From RGIG8700 sp964568815 (GTDB taxonomy: Bacteria; Bacillota; Clostridia; RGIG6154): 9,818 nt of DNA. Shown piece after piece: positions 1-8,600 of the stretch. The stretch is from the NCBI GenBank assembly GCA_964568815.1, contig CAZMRY010000054.1, positions 1 to 9,818 of the forward strand, in the 5' to 3' direction. The notes under the pieces were generated by a model. That model saw only the letters and a program-made list of their open reading frames with translations. It did no database searches and was not told where the DNA came from. Every line of letters begins with the position of its first letter. Within the stretch, counting starts at the first letter, position 1. A program made the translations under genes and the position numbers.

Positions 1-686
1 GAGTTTACGATTTAGATAAGGTTAAAGAAAGAATATTAAAAATTCCAGAAAAAGTTCATCTTCACACAGACCTTATTGCAGGTCTTCCTTTAGAGACCTA
101 TGAAACCTTTAAAAAAGGCTTTGATTATGCTTACTCTATGAAACCTGATATGCTTCAGCTTGGCTTTTTAAAGCTTCTTCACAATACAAAACTTAAAAAA
201 GATGCAGACAAATACGGCATAGTAACAACTTCTTTTCCGCCTTATGAGGTTCTTGAAACAAACACAATGTCCAAAGAAGACATAATAAAGCTTAAAAGGT
301 GCGAAAATGCAGTTGATAAAATATATAACTCAAAAGGATTTGAAAACACATTAAAGCTTATAGAAAAGCCCTTTGAAACCTTTACTGATTTAGGCGAAAA
401 GCTGTGGCAGAAAGAAAAAAGCGCCCCTATCTCAAAGACTGAGCTTTATGTGTTCTTATATGAGTATTTCGGTGAAAGCTCAAAGCTTTACTTAGTTATG
501 GATTTTATGCTTACAAACCCAAAAACTGCCCTGCCTGATAAGCTCAAAGAAAATGTGGGGAAAGACCTTTTCAGAGAGATTTGTTCAAGGGAAGAATACA
601 TTGGTAAAAGAATAAGGGTTGAAAGAGTAAAAAATAACTGTTTAATACTTTGCGAAAAAGAGATAAAAGTGTCGCAAGTTCATTGA
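1..686 (+). CDS. B12-binding-type radical SAM protein, C-terminal part (5' truncated)
   Basis: The open frame enters from the left edge (first full codon at 3) and ends at TGA 684-686, giving 227 visible residues. The segment DLIAGLPLETYETFKK, followed by MKPDMLQLGFLKLLHNT, is typical of the end of the radical SAM barrel in cobalamin-binding-domain radical SAM proteins. The helical, charged remainder fits the DUF4080 C-terminal domain of that family. The B12-binding domain and the CxxxCxxC cluster motif would lie upstream, outside the window, so they cannot be checked. Family members are presumed SAM-dependent enzymes of unknown substrate. The first ATG in the window (138) is internal, because clear family sequence precedes it. 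The gene is codirectional with the purine operon 54 nt away. No terminator separates them, so some read-through is possible, but a functional link is not implied. Confidence 0.85.
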   Translation, partial: VYDLDKVKERILKIPEKVHLHTDLIAGLPLETYETFKKGFDYAYSMKPDMLQLGFLKLLHNTKLKKDADKYGIVTTSFPPYEVLETNTMSKEDIIKLKRCENAVDKIYNSKGFENTLKLIEKPFETFTDLGEKLWQKEKSAPISKTELYVFLYEYFGESSKLYLVMDFMLTNPKTALPDKLKENVGKDLFREICSREEYIGKRIRVERVKNNCLILCEKEIKVSQVH

Positions 687-711
687 CAATAAAGGCATTT
701 TGTGATAAAAT
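683..711 (+). promoter_or_regulatory. Sigma-A-type promoter of the pur operon
   Basis: A perfect -35 box TTGACA (683-688) is followed by a 17-nt spacer and TAAAAT (706-711, 5 of 6 consensus). A TG sits at 703-704, giving an extended -10. The predicted start is near 718, leaving a leader of only about 20-25 nt before the purE ATG. The -35 box contains the TGA stop of the upstream gene. The short leader rules out a purine riboswitch between promoter and purE. The only dyad here is the weak AT-only pair AAAATT (707-712) and AATTTT (719-724), which spans the start region and could be an operator. I see no recognisable PurR box. Confidence 0.8.
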
Positions 712-726
712 TTAGTGTAATTTTTG

Positions 727-732
727 AAAGGA
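727..732 (+). promoter_or_regulatory. Ribosome binding site that fixes the purE start
   Basis: AAAGGA lies 8 nt before ATG 741. A GTG at 702 is in the same frame, but it falls inside the promoter spacer and -10 region and has no ribosome binding site. It would also add 13 residues not found in PurE proteins, so 741 is the start. Confidence 0.8.
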
Positions 733-740
733 CGGATAAA

Positions 741-1235
741 ATGAAAAAAGTTGCAATTATTATGGGCTCAGACAGCGATATGCCTATTGCTGAAAAAGCA
801 GTTAACACTTTAAAGGAATACGGTGTTCCTTTTGAAGTACATATATATTCTGCACACAGAACTCCAAAAGAGGCCGCAGAGTTTACATCAAAGGCTAAGG
901 AAAATGGTTTTGGTGCAATTATTGCCATAGCAGGTATGGCGGCACACCTTGCAGGTGCAATAGCTGCAAACACATTGCTTCCTGTTATAGGAATTCCTGC
1001 AAAAAGCAAAAGCTTAGACGGTATGGACGCACTTCTTTCAACAGTTATGATGCCATCAGGTATTCCTGTTGCAACTGTTGCAATTGACGGCGGTGCAAAT
1101 GCGGCACTTCTTGCAATAGAAATTCTTGCAACATCAGATGATGAGCTTTATGCACTCCTTAAAGAAAAAAGAGAGGCGGCGGCAAAGGTTGTTCTTGAAA
1201 AGGACAAGGCTGTATGTGAGAAATTCAATAACTGA
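741..1235 (+). CDS. purE: PurE, N5-carboxyaminoimidazole ribonucleotide mutase (class I type)
   Basis: This 164-residue protein has the usual length of bacterial PurE. It converts N5-CAIR to CAIR in de novo purine synthesis, in the cytoplasm. Diagnostic motifs are MGSDSDMP (8-15, substrate phosphate and ribose site), SAHRTP (37-42, with the catalytic His39) and AGMAAHLAG (64-72). The third motif has the class I (AAHL) form rather than the class II (SNxL) form that carboxylates AIR directly with CO2. Class I enzymes normally need PurK to make N5-CAIR, and no purK is visible here; it may lie elsewhere, or high CO2 may replace it. First gene of the operon; purF follows after 12 nt. Confidence 0.97.
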   Translation: MKKVAIIMGSDSDMPIAEKAVNTLKEYGVPFEVHIYSAHRTPKEAAEFTSKAKENGFGAIIAIAGMAAHLAGAIAANTLLPVIGIPAKSKSLDGMDALLSTVMMPSGIPVATVAIDGGANAALLAIEILATSDDELYALLKEKREAAAKVVLEKDKAVCEKFNN

Positions 1236-1247
1236 CGGAGGTAAAGT

Positions 1248-2672
1248 ATGGGAGGCTTTTTTGGAGCGGTCAAGAAAAACGACGCAATATACGATGTGTT
1301 CTTCGGAACAGACTATCATTCACATCTTGGAACAAAAAGAGGCGGTATGGCTGCCTATGACAAAGAAATCGGACTTCAGAGAGACATCCACAATATAGAA
1401 AACTCTCCTTTTCGTACAAAGTTTGAAGGAATTTTTGACGAAATGAAGGGTACTGCGGCAATCGGCTGTATCAGTGATACAGACCCGCAACCGCTTTTAA
1501 TCAGTTCATCAAACGGCTCTTATGCAATCGGCATTGTGGGACGAGTAACAAACAAAGACGAGATAGTTAAAAATTATCTTGAAGAATACCACGGTCATTT
1601 CAATGCAATGACAGGGGGAAAAATCAACACAACCGAGCTTATAGGCTCGCTTATAAACACCAAAAAGGATTTTGTTGAGGGCATAAAATATGCTCAGAGT
1701 ATCATTGAGGGAACTGCATCAATCCTAATTTTAAAGGACGACGGTACAATCATTGCCGCCCGTGACAGACTTGGAAGACTTCCTGTTGAGGTGGGTAAGT
1801 GTGACGAGGGGTATGCGGTGTCCTTTGAAGCATTTGCATACACAAAGCTTGGATATGAGTCTGTAAAAGAGCTTGGCCCAGGTGAAATAGTACATATTAC
1901 TGCAGACGGTGTAACTCAGCTTGCACCACCGGGAAAAGAAATGAAAATCTGCGCCTTTCTCTGGAGCTATTACGGATACCCCAATTCAAGCTATGAGGGC
2001 GTAAATGTTGAGCTTATGAGATACAGAAACGGCGAAATAATGGCAGAGGCAGACAAGAAAGCAGGAACAGCCTGCAATCTTGATTATGTAAGCGGTGTTC
2101 CTGATTCAGGCACACCTCATGCAATCGGCTATGCAAACAAAAGCGGTGTACCATTTGCAAGACCTTTTATAAAATATACACCAACCTGGCCAAGAAGCTT
2201 TACTCCTGCCAGACAGTCGGACAGAAACAAAATTGCAAAAATGAAACAAATTCCCGTACACGAGCTTATAAAGGACAAAAATCTTCTTTTTGTAGACGAT
2301 TCAATTGTTCGCGGAACACAGCTTAAGGAAACGGTTGAATTCCTTTATGAACATGGTGCAAAAGAAGTGCATATGCGTTCTGCCTGTCCGCCTATTATGT
2401 ACGGATGTAAATATCTTAACTTCTCAAGCTCAAGCAGTGAAATGGAGCTTATTGCACGAAGAGTTATTATGGAGCTTGAGGGCGAAGAGGGCTTTAAATA
2501 CCTTGAAGAATACAGCAACGGCGAAACAGAAAGAGGTAAAAAATTAAGAAAAGCAATCTGTGAAAAATTCAAGTTTGCGTCTCTTGAATTCCAGTCCATA
2601 GACGGAATCGTTGAGGCTATAGGAATTGACAAGTGCAAGCTTTGCACATATTGCTGGAACGGAAAAGAATAA
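1248..2672 (+). CDS. purF: PurF-like amidophosphoribosyltransferase lacking the glutaminase cysteine
   Basis: This 474-residue homologue of glutamine PRPP amidotransferase (PRPP to phosphoribosylamine, first step of the pathway) has an N-terminal Ntn-type domain (about 1-230) and a C-terminal phosphoribosyltransferase domain (about 255-460). The PRTase half is intact: GVPDSGTPHAIGYA (283-296) and the PRPP loop LFVDDSIVRGTQ (347-358). Four cysteines match the Fe-S ligands of Bacillus subtilis PurF: C235, C387, C463 and C466. The glutaminase half is abnormal. The protein begins MGGFFG where active PurF has a Cys as mature residue 1. The GHxRYxT arginine, the asparagine of HNGN and the aspartate after NTTS also appear lost or replaced (IGCISD 72-77, IVGRVTN 96-102, NTTELI 127-132). 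The start is certain: GGAGG lies 6 nt upstream and an in-frame TAA at 1242-1244 excludes a propeptide. It occupies the normal purF place in the operon, so PRA synthesis, perhaps from ammonia, is the likeliest role; this is inference. Confidence 0.88.
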   Translation: MGGFFGAVKKNDAIYDVFFGTDYHSHLGTKRGGMAAYDKEIGLQRDIHNIENSPFRTKFEGIFDEMKGTAAIGCISDTDPQPLLISSSNGSYAIGIVGRVTNKDEIVKNYLEEYHGHFNAMTGGKINTTELIGSLINTKKDFVEGIKYAQSIIEGTASILILKDDGTIIAARDRLGRLPVEVGKCDEGYAVSFEAFAYTKLGYESVKELGPGEIVHITADGVTQLAPPGKEMKICAFLWSYYGYPNSSYEGVNVELMRYRNGEIMAEADKKAGTACNLDYVSGVPDSGTPHAIGYANKSGVPFARPFIKYTPTWPRSFTPARQSDRNKIAKMKQIPVHELIKDKNLLFVDDSIVRGTQLKETVEFLYEHGAKEVHMRSACPPIMYGCKYLNFSSSSSEMELIARRVIMELEGEEGFKYLEEYSNGETERGKKLRKAICEKFKFASLEFQSIDGIVEAIGIDKCKLCTYCWNGKE

Positions 2673-2697
2673 ATTATTATAATAGGAGAAATGAGAA

Positions 2698-3741
2698 ATG
2701 CATACAAATTCAAAATCAGACAGCTATGCAGCAGCAGGTGTTGACATTACTGCAGGCTACAAAGCAGTAGAACTTATGAAAGAACACATCAAAACAACTT
2801 TGACAGACGGTGTTTGCTCAGATGTAGGAGGCTTTGGCGGTTTGTTTATGCCAAACCTTGCAGGAATGAAACAGCCTGTTTTAGTCAGCGGTACAGACGG
2901 TGTCGGAACAAAGCTTAAGCTTGCATTCCTTCTTGATAAGCACGACACAGTTGGTATCGACTGCGTTGCTATGTGCGTTAACGATATTATCTGCTGCGGT
3001 GCAAGACCGTTGTTTTTCCTTGACTACATAGCTTGCGGAAAGAATGTTCCTGAAAAGATTGCACAGATAGTTGCAGGCGTTGCAAACGGATGCAGACAGT
3101 CAGGAGCGGCATTAATCGGCGGTGAAACTGCAGAAATGCCTGGCTTTTATCCTGTTGATGAATATGATTTGGCAGGTTTTGGCGTTGGTATTGTAGATAA
3201 AGAAAAAATCGTAGACAACTCAAAGATTGAAGAAGGCGATGTTATTATCGCTCTTAAATCAAGCGGTGTTCATTCAAACGGTTTCTCACTTGTTAGAAAG
3301 GTTTTCGATGTAGAAAACGCAGATTTAAGCGAAACCTATGCAGAACTTGGCGGAAAATCAATTGGCGAAGCCCTTTTAACACCAACAAAGATTTATGTTA
3401 AACCAATGGTTGCCCTTTTTGATAAGGTTACAGTTAAAGCTGTATCACATATTACAGGCGGCGGTTTCTACGAAAATATTCCAAGAAGTATTCCTGACGG
3501 ATTTACTGCTAAAATCAACAAAGCAGATGTTCAGATTCATCCGCTCTTTGATATTATTGCTAAAAAAGGCAACATTTCAGAAAGAGATATGTTCAACACA
3601 TTTAATATGGGTGTTGGTATGACAGTTGTTGTTTCAAAAGAAGATAAAGACGAGGCTCTTAAAATCCTTAGAGAAAACGGCGAAGAAGATGCTTATGTAA
3701 TCGGTGAAATCCTTAAGGGAGACGAAAAAATCATATTATGA
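2698..3741 (+). CDS. purM: PurM, phosphoribosylformylglycinamidine cyclo-ligase (AIR synthetase)
   Basis: This 347-residue protein has normal family length. It closes the imidazole ring, converting FGAM plus ATP to AIR. Motifs in order are YAAAGVDI (10-17), SGTDGVGTK (64-72, ATP and metal loop), MCVNDI (92-97), GGETAEMPG (141-149), then the GVHSNG and HITGGGF segments and FNMGVGM near the C-terminus. All are typical of the PurM/PurL ATPase superfamily. AGGAG at 2684-2688 lies 9 nt before the ATG. An ATG at 2691 is in another frame and is closer to the ribosome binding site than usual. The stop overlaps the start of purN by four bases (ATGA), which suggests translational coupling. Confidence 0.97.
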   Translation: MHTNSKSDSYAAAGVDITAGYKAVELMKEHIKTTLTDGVCSDVGGFGGLFMPNLAGMKQPVLVSGTDGVGTKLKLAFLLDKHDTVGIDCVAMCVNDIICCGARPLFFLDYIACGKNVPEKIAQIVAGVANGCRQSGAALIGGETAEMPGFYPVDEYDLAGFGVGIVDKEKIVDNSKIEEGDVIIALKSSGVHSNGFSLVRKVFDVENADLSETYAELGGKSIGEALLTPTKIYVKPMVALFDKVTVKAVSHITGGGFYENIPRSIPDGFTAKINKADVQIHPLFDIIAKKGNISERDMFNTFNMGVGMTVVVSKEDKDEALKILRENGEEDAYVIGEILKGDEKIIL

Positions 3742-4349
3742 GAACAATAAGAATTGCAGTTCTTGTATCAGGGGGAGGAACAAATCTTCAGGCAATAATT
3801 GATGCCCAGAATAGCGGTATTTTAAAAAGCGGAAAGGTAGAGCTTGTTATTGCCGACAAAAGAGAGGCGTACGCCCTTACAAGAGCAGAAAACAGTAATA
3901 TAAAAACAGCAGTAGTAGTCAAAAAGGAATGTGCTGCAAAGGCTGAATTTGAAGAAAAAATCATAAACATCCTTGAAGAAAACAGCATAGACTTTATTAT
4001 TCTTGCAGGCTTTATGCAGATTTTAAGTGAAAACTTCACTAAAAAATATGCGAACAGAATAATAAATGTTCATCCATCATTAATTCCCTCATTCTGTGGT
4101 GAAGGCTTTTACGGACTTAGGGTTCACGAGGCGGCGCTTAATTACGGAGTTAAGGTTACAGGTGCAACAGTTCACTTTGTTAACGAAATTCCTGACGGCG
4201 GTAAAATAATTTCACAAAGGGCAGTTGAAATCAAAGAGGGAGACACTCCTGAAATTCTTCAGAAGAGAGTTATGGAAAATGCTGAATGGATAATCCTGCC
4301 ACAAGCAGCAGAAATAGTTTCACAAAAGATGCTGGAGGAAGAAAAATGA
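3738..4349 (+). CDS. purN: PurN, phosphoribosylglycinamide formyltransferase (10-formyl-THF dependent)
   Basis: This 203-residue protein transfers a formyl group from 10-formyltetrahydrofolate to GAR, giving FGAR. VLVSGGGTNLQAI (8-20) is the phosphate-binding loop and LAGFMQILS (89-97) lines the folate pocket. The catalytic triad is N110, H112 (NVHPSLIPSF) and D153 (PDGG). Between H112 and D153 there are five more residues than in E. coli PurN, in SFCGEGFYGLRVHEAAL; I associate this longer loop with clostridial homologues, and it should not affect activity. The start ATG overlaps the purM stop (ATGA). The nearest purine-rich stretch (AAGGGAG, 3715-3721) is too far away to be ideal, so initiation probably depends on coupling to purM. 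The end overlaps purD in the same way. Confidence 0.96.
   Translation: MRTIRIAVLVSGGGTNLQAIIDAQNSGILKSGKVELVIADKREAYALTRAENSNIKTAVVVKKECAAKAEFEEKIINILEENSIDFIILAGFMQILSENFTKKYANRIINVHPSLIPSFCGEGFYGLRVHEAALNYGVKVTGATVHFVNEIPDGGKIISQRAVEIKEGDTPEILQKRVMENAEWIILPQAAEIVSQKMLEEEK
4334..4338 (+). promoter_or_regulatory. Ribosome binding site that fixes the purD start
   Basis: GGAGG lies 7 nt before ATG 4346, inside the end of purN. An in-frame ATG at 4286 would add 20 residues without a ribosome binding site and without similarity to PurD, and would lie before the GGGGREH nucleotide-binding start of the family. The start is therefore 4346. Confidence 0.85.
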
Positions 4350-5599
4350 AAATACTTGTAGTTGGCGGCGGCGGTAGAGAGCATGCCATTATCAAAAAGC
4401 TTAAAGAGAGCAAAAAGGTTGAAAAAATCTATGCTGCTCCCGGAAACGGCGGTATTGCCCGTGATGCAGAGATAGTTAACATTTCTGCAGAAGAAAAAGA
4501 AAAAATGGTTGAATTTGCAGTAGAAAACAACATTGATTACTGTGTTGTTGCTCCTGATAATCCTTTGGTTGACGGATTTGTTGATGCTTTGGAAGAAAAA
4601 GGCATCAAATGCTTTGGACCTAAAGCAAATGCGGCAATAATAGAGGGAAGTAAGGTGTTCTCAAAAGACCTTATGAAAAAATATAACATCCCAACCGCAC
4701 AGTATGAAACCTTTAACGATAAAGAAAAGGCACTTGAATATGTAAAAAACTGTGCCATTCCTGTTGTAGTTAAGGCAGACGGTCTTGCGCTTGGTAAAGG
4801 CGTTATAATTGCAACCACAAGAGATGAGGCTGTTGATGCTGTTAAGTCAATTATGGAGGACAAGGTTTTCGGTGCAAGCGGAAATAACATCGTTATCGAG
4901 GAATTCTTAACAGGTCCTGAGGTTTCTGTTTTATCTTTCACAGACGGAAAAACAGTTGTGCCTATGGTTTCTTCAATGGACCATAAAAGAGCTCTTGATA
5001 ATGACGAAGGCTTAAACACAGGCGGTATGGGAACTATCGCTCCAAACCCTTATTATACAGAAGATGTAGCAAAAGAATGTATGGAAAAAATCTTTATCCC
5101 TACAATTGAGGCTATGAACAAAGAGGGAAGATGCTTTAAAGGATGTCTGTACTTTGGTCTTATGCTTACAAAAGACGGTCCTAAGGTTATTGAATACAAC
5201 TGTCGTTTCGGCGACCCTGAAACACAGGTTGTACTTCCGCTTTTAGAGTCTGACCTTTTAGAGGTTATGATGGCAACATCTGATGAAAGATTAAGCGAAA
5301 TTGAAGTTAAGTTTAAGGACAAGAGTGCCTGCTGTGTTGTAATGGCATCAAAAGGCTACCCTCAGAGCTATGAAAAGGGCTATGAAATAACAATGCCTGA
5401 AGATAAAAATATCTATGTTGCAGGAGCAAAGCTTGAAGATGGCAAGCTTTTAACCTCAGGCGGCAGAGTTTTAGGTGTTACTGCTATCGGTGACACACTT
5501 AAAGATGCAATAGAAAACGCCTACAGCGATGTTGAGCTTGTTCACTTTGAGAATAAGTTCTACAGAAAAGATATAGGCAAGAAAGCAATGGAGGTGTAA
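4346..5599 (+). CDS. purD: PurD, phosphoribosylamine-glycine ligase (GAR synthetase)
   Basis: This 417-residue ATP-grasp ligase joins PRA and glycine to form GAR. Motifs in order are VVGGGGREHA (5-14), APGNGGIA (31-38), APDNPLVDG (69-77, the form APDxPLV replacing the E. coli GPExPLV), VVKADGLALGKGV (141-153, ATP-grasp loop), the DHKRAL segment ending in NTGGMG (212-229), and RFGDPETQ (287-294, metal and ATP binding). Near the C-terminus DIGKKA matches the family's usual ending. It overlaps purN by four bases and is followed by purL after 3 nt. PRA is very short-lived, so close coproduction with the PurF homologue is sensible. purH, which often sits between purN and purD in clostridial operons, is missing. 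Confidence 0.97.
   Translation: MKILVVGGGGREHAIIKKLKESKKVEKIYAAPGNGGIARDAEIVNISAEEKEKMVEFAVENNIDYCVVAPDNPLVDGFVDALEEKGIKCFGPKANAAIIEGSKVFSKDLMKKYNIPTAQYETFNDKEKALEYVKNCAIPVVVKADGLALGKGVIIATTRDEAVDAVKSIMEDKVFGASGNNIVIEEFLTGPEVSVLSFTDGKTVVPMVSSMDHKRALDNDEGLNTGGMGTIAPNPYYTEDVAKECMEKIFIPTIEAMNKEGRCFKGCLYFGLMLTKDGPKVIEYNCRFGDPETQVVLPLLESDLLEVMMATSDERLSEIEVKFKDKSACCVVMASKGYPQSYEKGYEITMPEDKNIYVAGAKLEDGKLLTSGGRVLGVTAIGDTLKDAIENAYSDVELVHFENKFYRKDIGKKAMEV
5590..5595 (+). promoter_or_regulatory. Ribosome binding site that selects a TTG start for purL
   Basis: GGAGGT lies at the end of purD, 7 nt before TTG 5603-5605. There is no ATG or GTG at a suitable distance, and the residues right after the TTG (VYRIY) already look like the beginning of the PurL N-terminal domain. 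The start codon is therefore TTG. Confidence 0.8.
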
Positions 5600-5602
5600 G
5601 TT

Positions 5603-8600
5603 TTGGTTTATCGTATTTATTCAGAAAAGAAACCGCAGTTCAGAAACGAAGCAAAAGGACTTTTATCAGAAATTAAATCATTTCTCGGTATAAAAAATCT
5701 TGAAGATATAAGAATTATAAACAGATATGATGTTGAAGGCATCAAAAAAGAGCTTTTTGATTATGCCTGCAACACAGTGTTCTCAGAACCACAGCTTGAT
5801 GACATAACAACCAAGCTTGAAATCGGCAATGCAAAGGTTTTTGCAAGCGAATTTCTGCCCGGTCAGTTTGACCAGAGAGCAGATTCGGCGGCACAGTGTA
5901 TACAGCTTATTTCACAGGGTGAAAAACCTCTTGTTCGTACAGCAAAGGTTTATCTTATGTACGGCAACATAACAGAAGATGATGTAAACAAAATCAAAGG
6001 CTATGTAATAAATGCAGTTGAATCTATGGAGGCATCACTTGAAGAAAAAGAAACTCTTAAAACAGAGTATGAAACACCTGACTGCGTTGCAACCTTAGAC
6101 GGTTTTATTGCTTTAGACAAAGCAGGACTTGAAGAATTTATTGCTCAGTTTGGTCTTGCAATGGATATTGATGATATTTTATTCTGTCAGCAGTATTTTG
6201 TTAAGGAAAACAGAAATCCAACCATTACAGAAATCAGAATGATTGATACATACTGGTCAGACCACTGCAGACATACAACATTCTCAACAAATATCGACAC
6301 AGTTACATTTGGTGACGAGCTTTCACAGAAGCTTTATGAAGAATATCTTGAAACAAGAGATGCAGTTAACGATAAAAAACCAATTACATTAATGGATGTT
6401 GCAACTGTTGCAGTAAAATATCTTAAAAAGACAGGTCAGCTTGATAAGCTTGATGAGTCTGAAGAAATCAATGCCTGCACAGTTAAAATTGAAGTTGAAG
6501 TTGACGGCAAAAAAGAGCCATGGCTCCTTCTCTTTAAAAATGAAACACATAACCACCCTACAGAAATCGAACCTTTCGGAGGTGCGGCAACCTGTATCGG
6601 CGGTGCTATAAGAGACCCACTTTCAGGAAGAGCATATGTTTACGGTGCAATGAGAGTAACAGGTGCGGCTGACCCATTAAAGCCTGTATCTGAAACACTT
6701 CCTGGTAAGCTCCCACAGAGAAAAATCGTAACAACTGCAGCAGCAGGTTATTCATCATACGGTAACCAGATTGGTCTTGCTACAGGTATTGTAGACGAGC
6801 TTTATCACGAAGGCTACAAAGCAAAAAGAATGGAAATCGGTGCAGTTATTGCAGCGGCTCCGCAGGAAAATGTACGCCGTGAATGTCCAAGACCTGGTGA
6901 TGTTGTTATTCTCCTTGGGGGAAGAACAGGCAGAGACGGTTGCGGCGGAGCAACAGGCTCATCAAAATCACACACTGCATCATCTTTGACAAGCTGTGGT
7001 GCAGAGGTACAGAAGGGTAACGCTCCTGAAGAAAGAAAGCTACAGAGATTGTTCAGAAACCCTGATGCAACAACATTAATCAAAAGATGTAACGACTTCG
7101 GTGCAGGCGGTGTATCTGTTGCAATCGGTGAGCTTGCAGACGGACTTGAAATTGACCTTAACGCAGTTAAGAAAAAATATGACGGACTTGACGGAACAGA
7201 GCTTGCAATCTCTGAATCACAGGAAAGAATGGCAGTTGTTGTAGAGAGTAAAGATGCGGACAAGTTCTTGGCTCTTGCAGAAAAAGAAAACTTAGAGGCA
7301 ACAATCGTAGCAAGGGTTACAGAAGAAAAAAGACTTGTTATGCACTGGAACTCAAAGGTTATCTGTGATATTAACAGAGAATTCCTGAATTCAAACGGTG
7401 CACAGAAACACATTGATGCAAAAATAGCACCTACACAGGCTGACTATGAAAAGAAGCTTCCTGAAAACTTCAAGGATGGCTACAAGGCACTTGCAGAAGA
7501 CCTTAATGTATGCTCAAAGAGAGGTCTTTCAGAAAGATTTGACTCAACAATCGGTGCGGGAACAGTTCTTATGCCATTTGGCGGTAAGTATCAGTTAACG
7601 CCTGCACAGGCAATGGTACAGAAAATTTCTGTTGAAAAGAAACATACAAACGACTGCTCACTTATGGCATGGGGCTTTAACCCATTTATTTCAGAAAAGA
7701 GTCCCCTTCACGGTGCATATCTTGCAGTTATTGAATCTGTATCAAAGCTTATTGCCTGCGGTGCAGAATTTAGTGATGTATATTTAACATTCCAGGAATA
7801 CTTTGAAAAGCTTGGAAAAACAGACCTTAGATGGGGTAAGCCTCTTGCGGCACTTCTCGGTGCGTTTAAGGCACAGAAAGAGCTTAAAATCGGTTCAATC
7901 GGTGGTAAGGACTCAATGAGCGGTTCTTTTGAAAACATCGATGTTCCTCCAACGCTTGTTTCATTTGCAGTTACAACAGAAAAGGTTGAAAACATTGTAA
8001 GCGGTGAGTTCAAGAAAGCAGGCAATAAGGTTATTTTTATCAAGCCACAGTACGACGAAAACAATCTTCCTGTAACAGCATCACTCTTAGAATGCTTTGA
8101 CAAGGTTACAAAGCTTGTAAGAGAAAACAGAGCAAAGGCAGTATATACCCTTACATACGGCGGTATTGCAGAAGCAGTAATGAAGATGGCAATGGGTAAT
8201 GGTTTTGGCTTTGAATATGAAAATATCAGCCTTGAGGAAATCTTTAAGTACAACTACGGTGCATTTCTTGTTGAAGTTGAAGAGGTAAAAACAGATGAAA
8301 CAGTTATCGGTACAGTTACAGAAAAGAAAGAATTTGTACTCGGTACAGAATGTGTATCTGTTGATGAAATCAACAAGGCATATGAAGACAAGCTTGAAAA
8401 AATCTTTAGCTGTAACATAAGCCACGAAAACAGCAAGGTTAAAAACTTCTCGTTTGATGCAAAGGAAAGAGTAGCACCAAGCATAAAGGTTGCAAAACCA
8501 AAGGTAATAATCCCTGTATTCCCAGGCACAAACTGTGAGTTCGACTCAGCAAAGGCTATGGAAGATGCAGGAGCGGAAAGCGAAATTTTCGTAATAAATA

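Noticed and set aside
702..740. GTG start extending purE by 13 residues
   Set aside because: It lies inside the promoter, before the likely transcription start, and has no ribosome binding site; the family begins at MKKVAIIMGSDSD.
4286..4345. Upstream ATG extending purD by 20 residues
   Set aside because: It falls within purN without a ribosome binding site, while GGAGG sits 7 nt before ATG 4346, where the GGGGREH nucleotide-binding start of the family begins.
6814..7413. Long minus-strand open frames inside purL, and similar ones in the other pur genes
   Set aside because: They are antisense shadows of strongly conserved coding sequence, with no motifs or initiation signals of their own.
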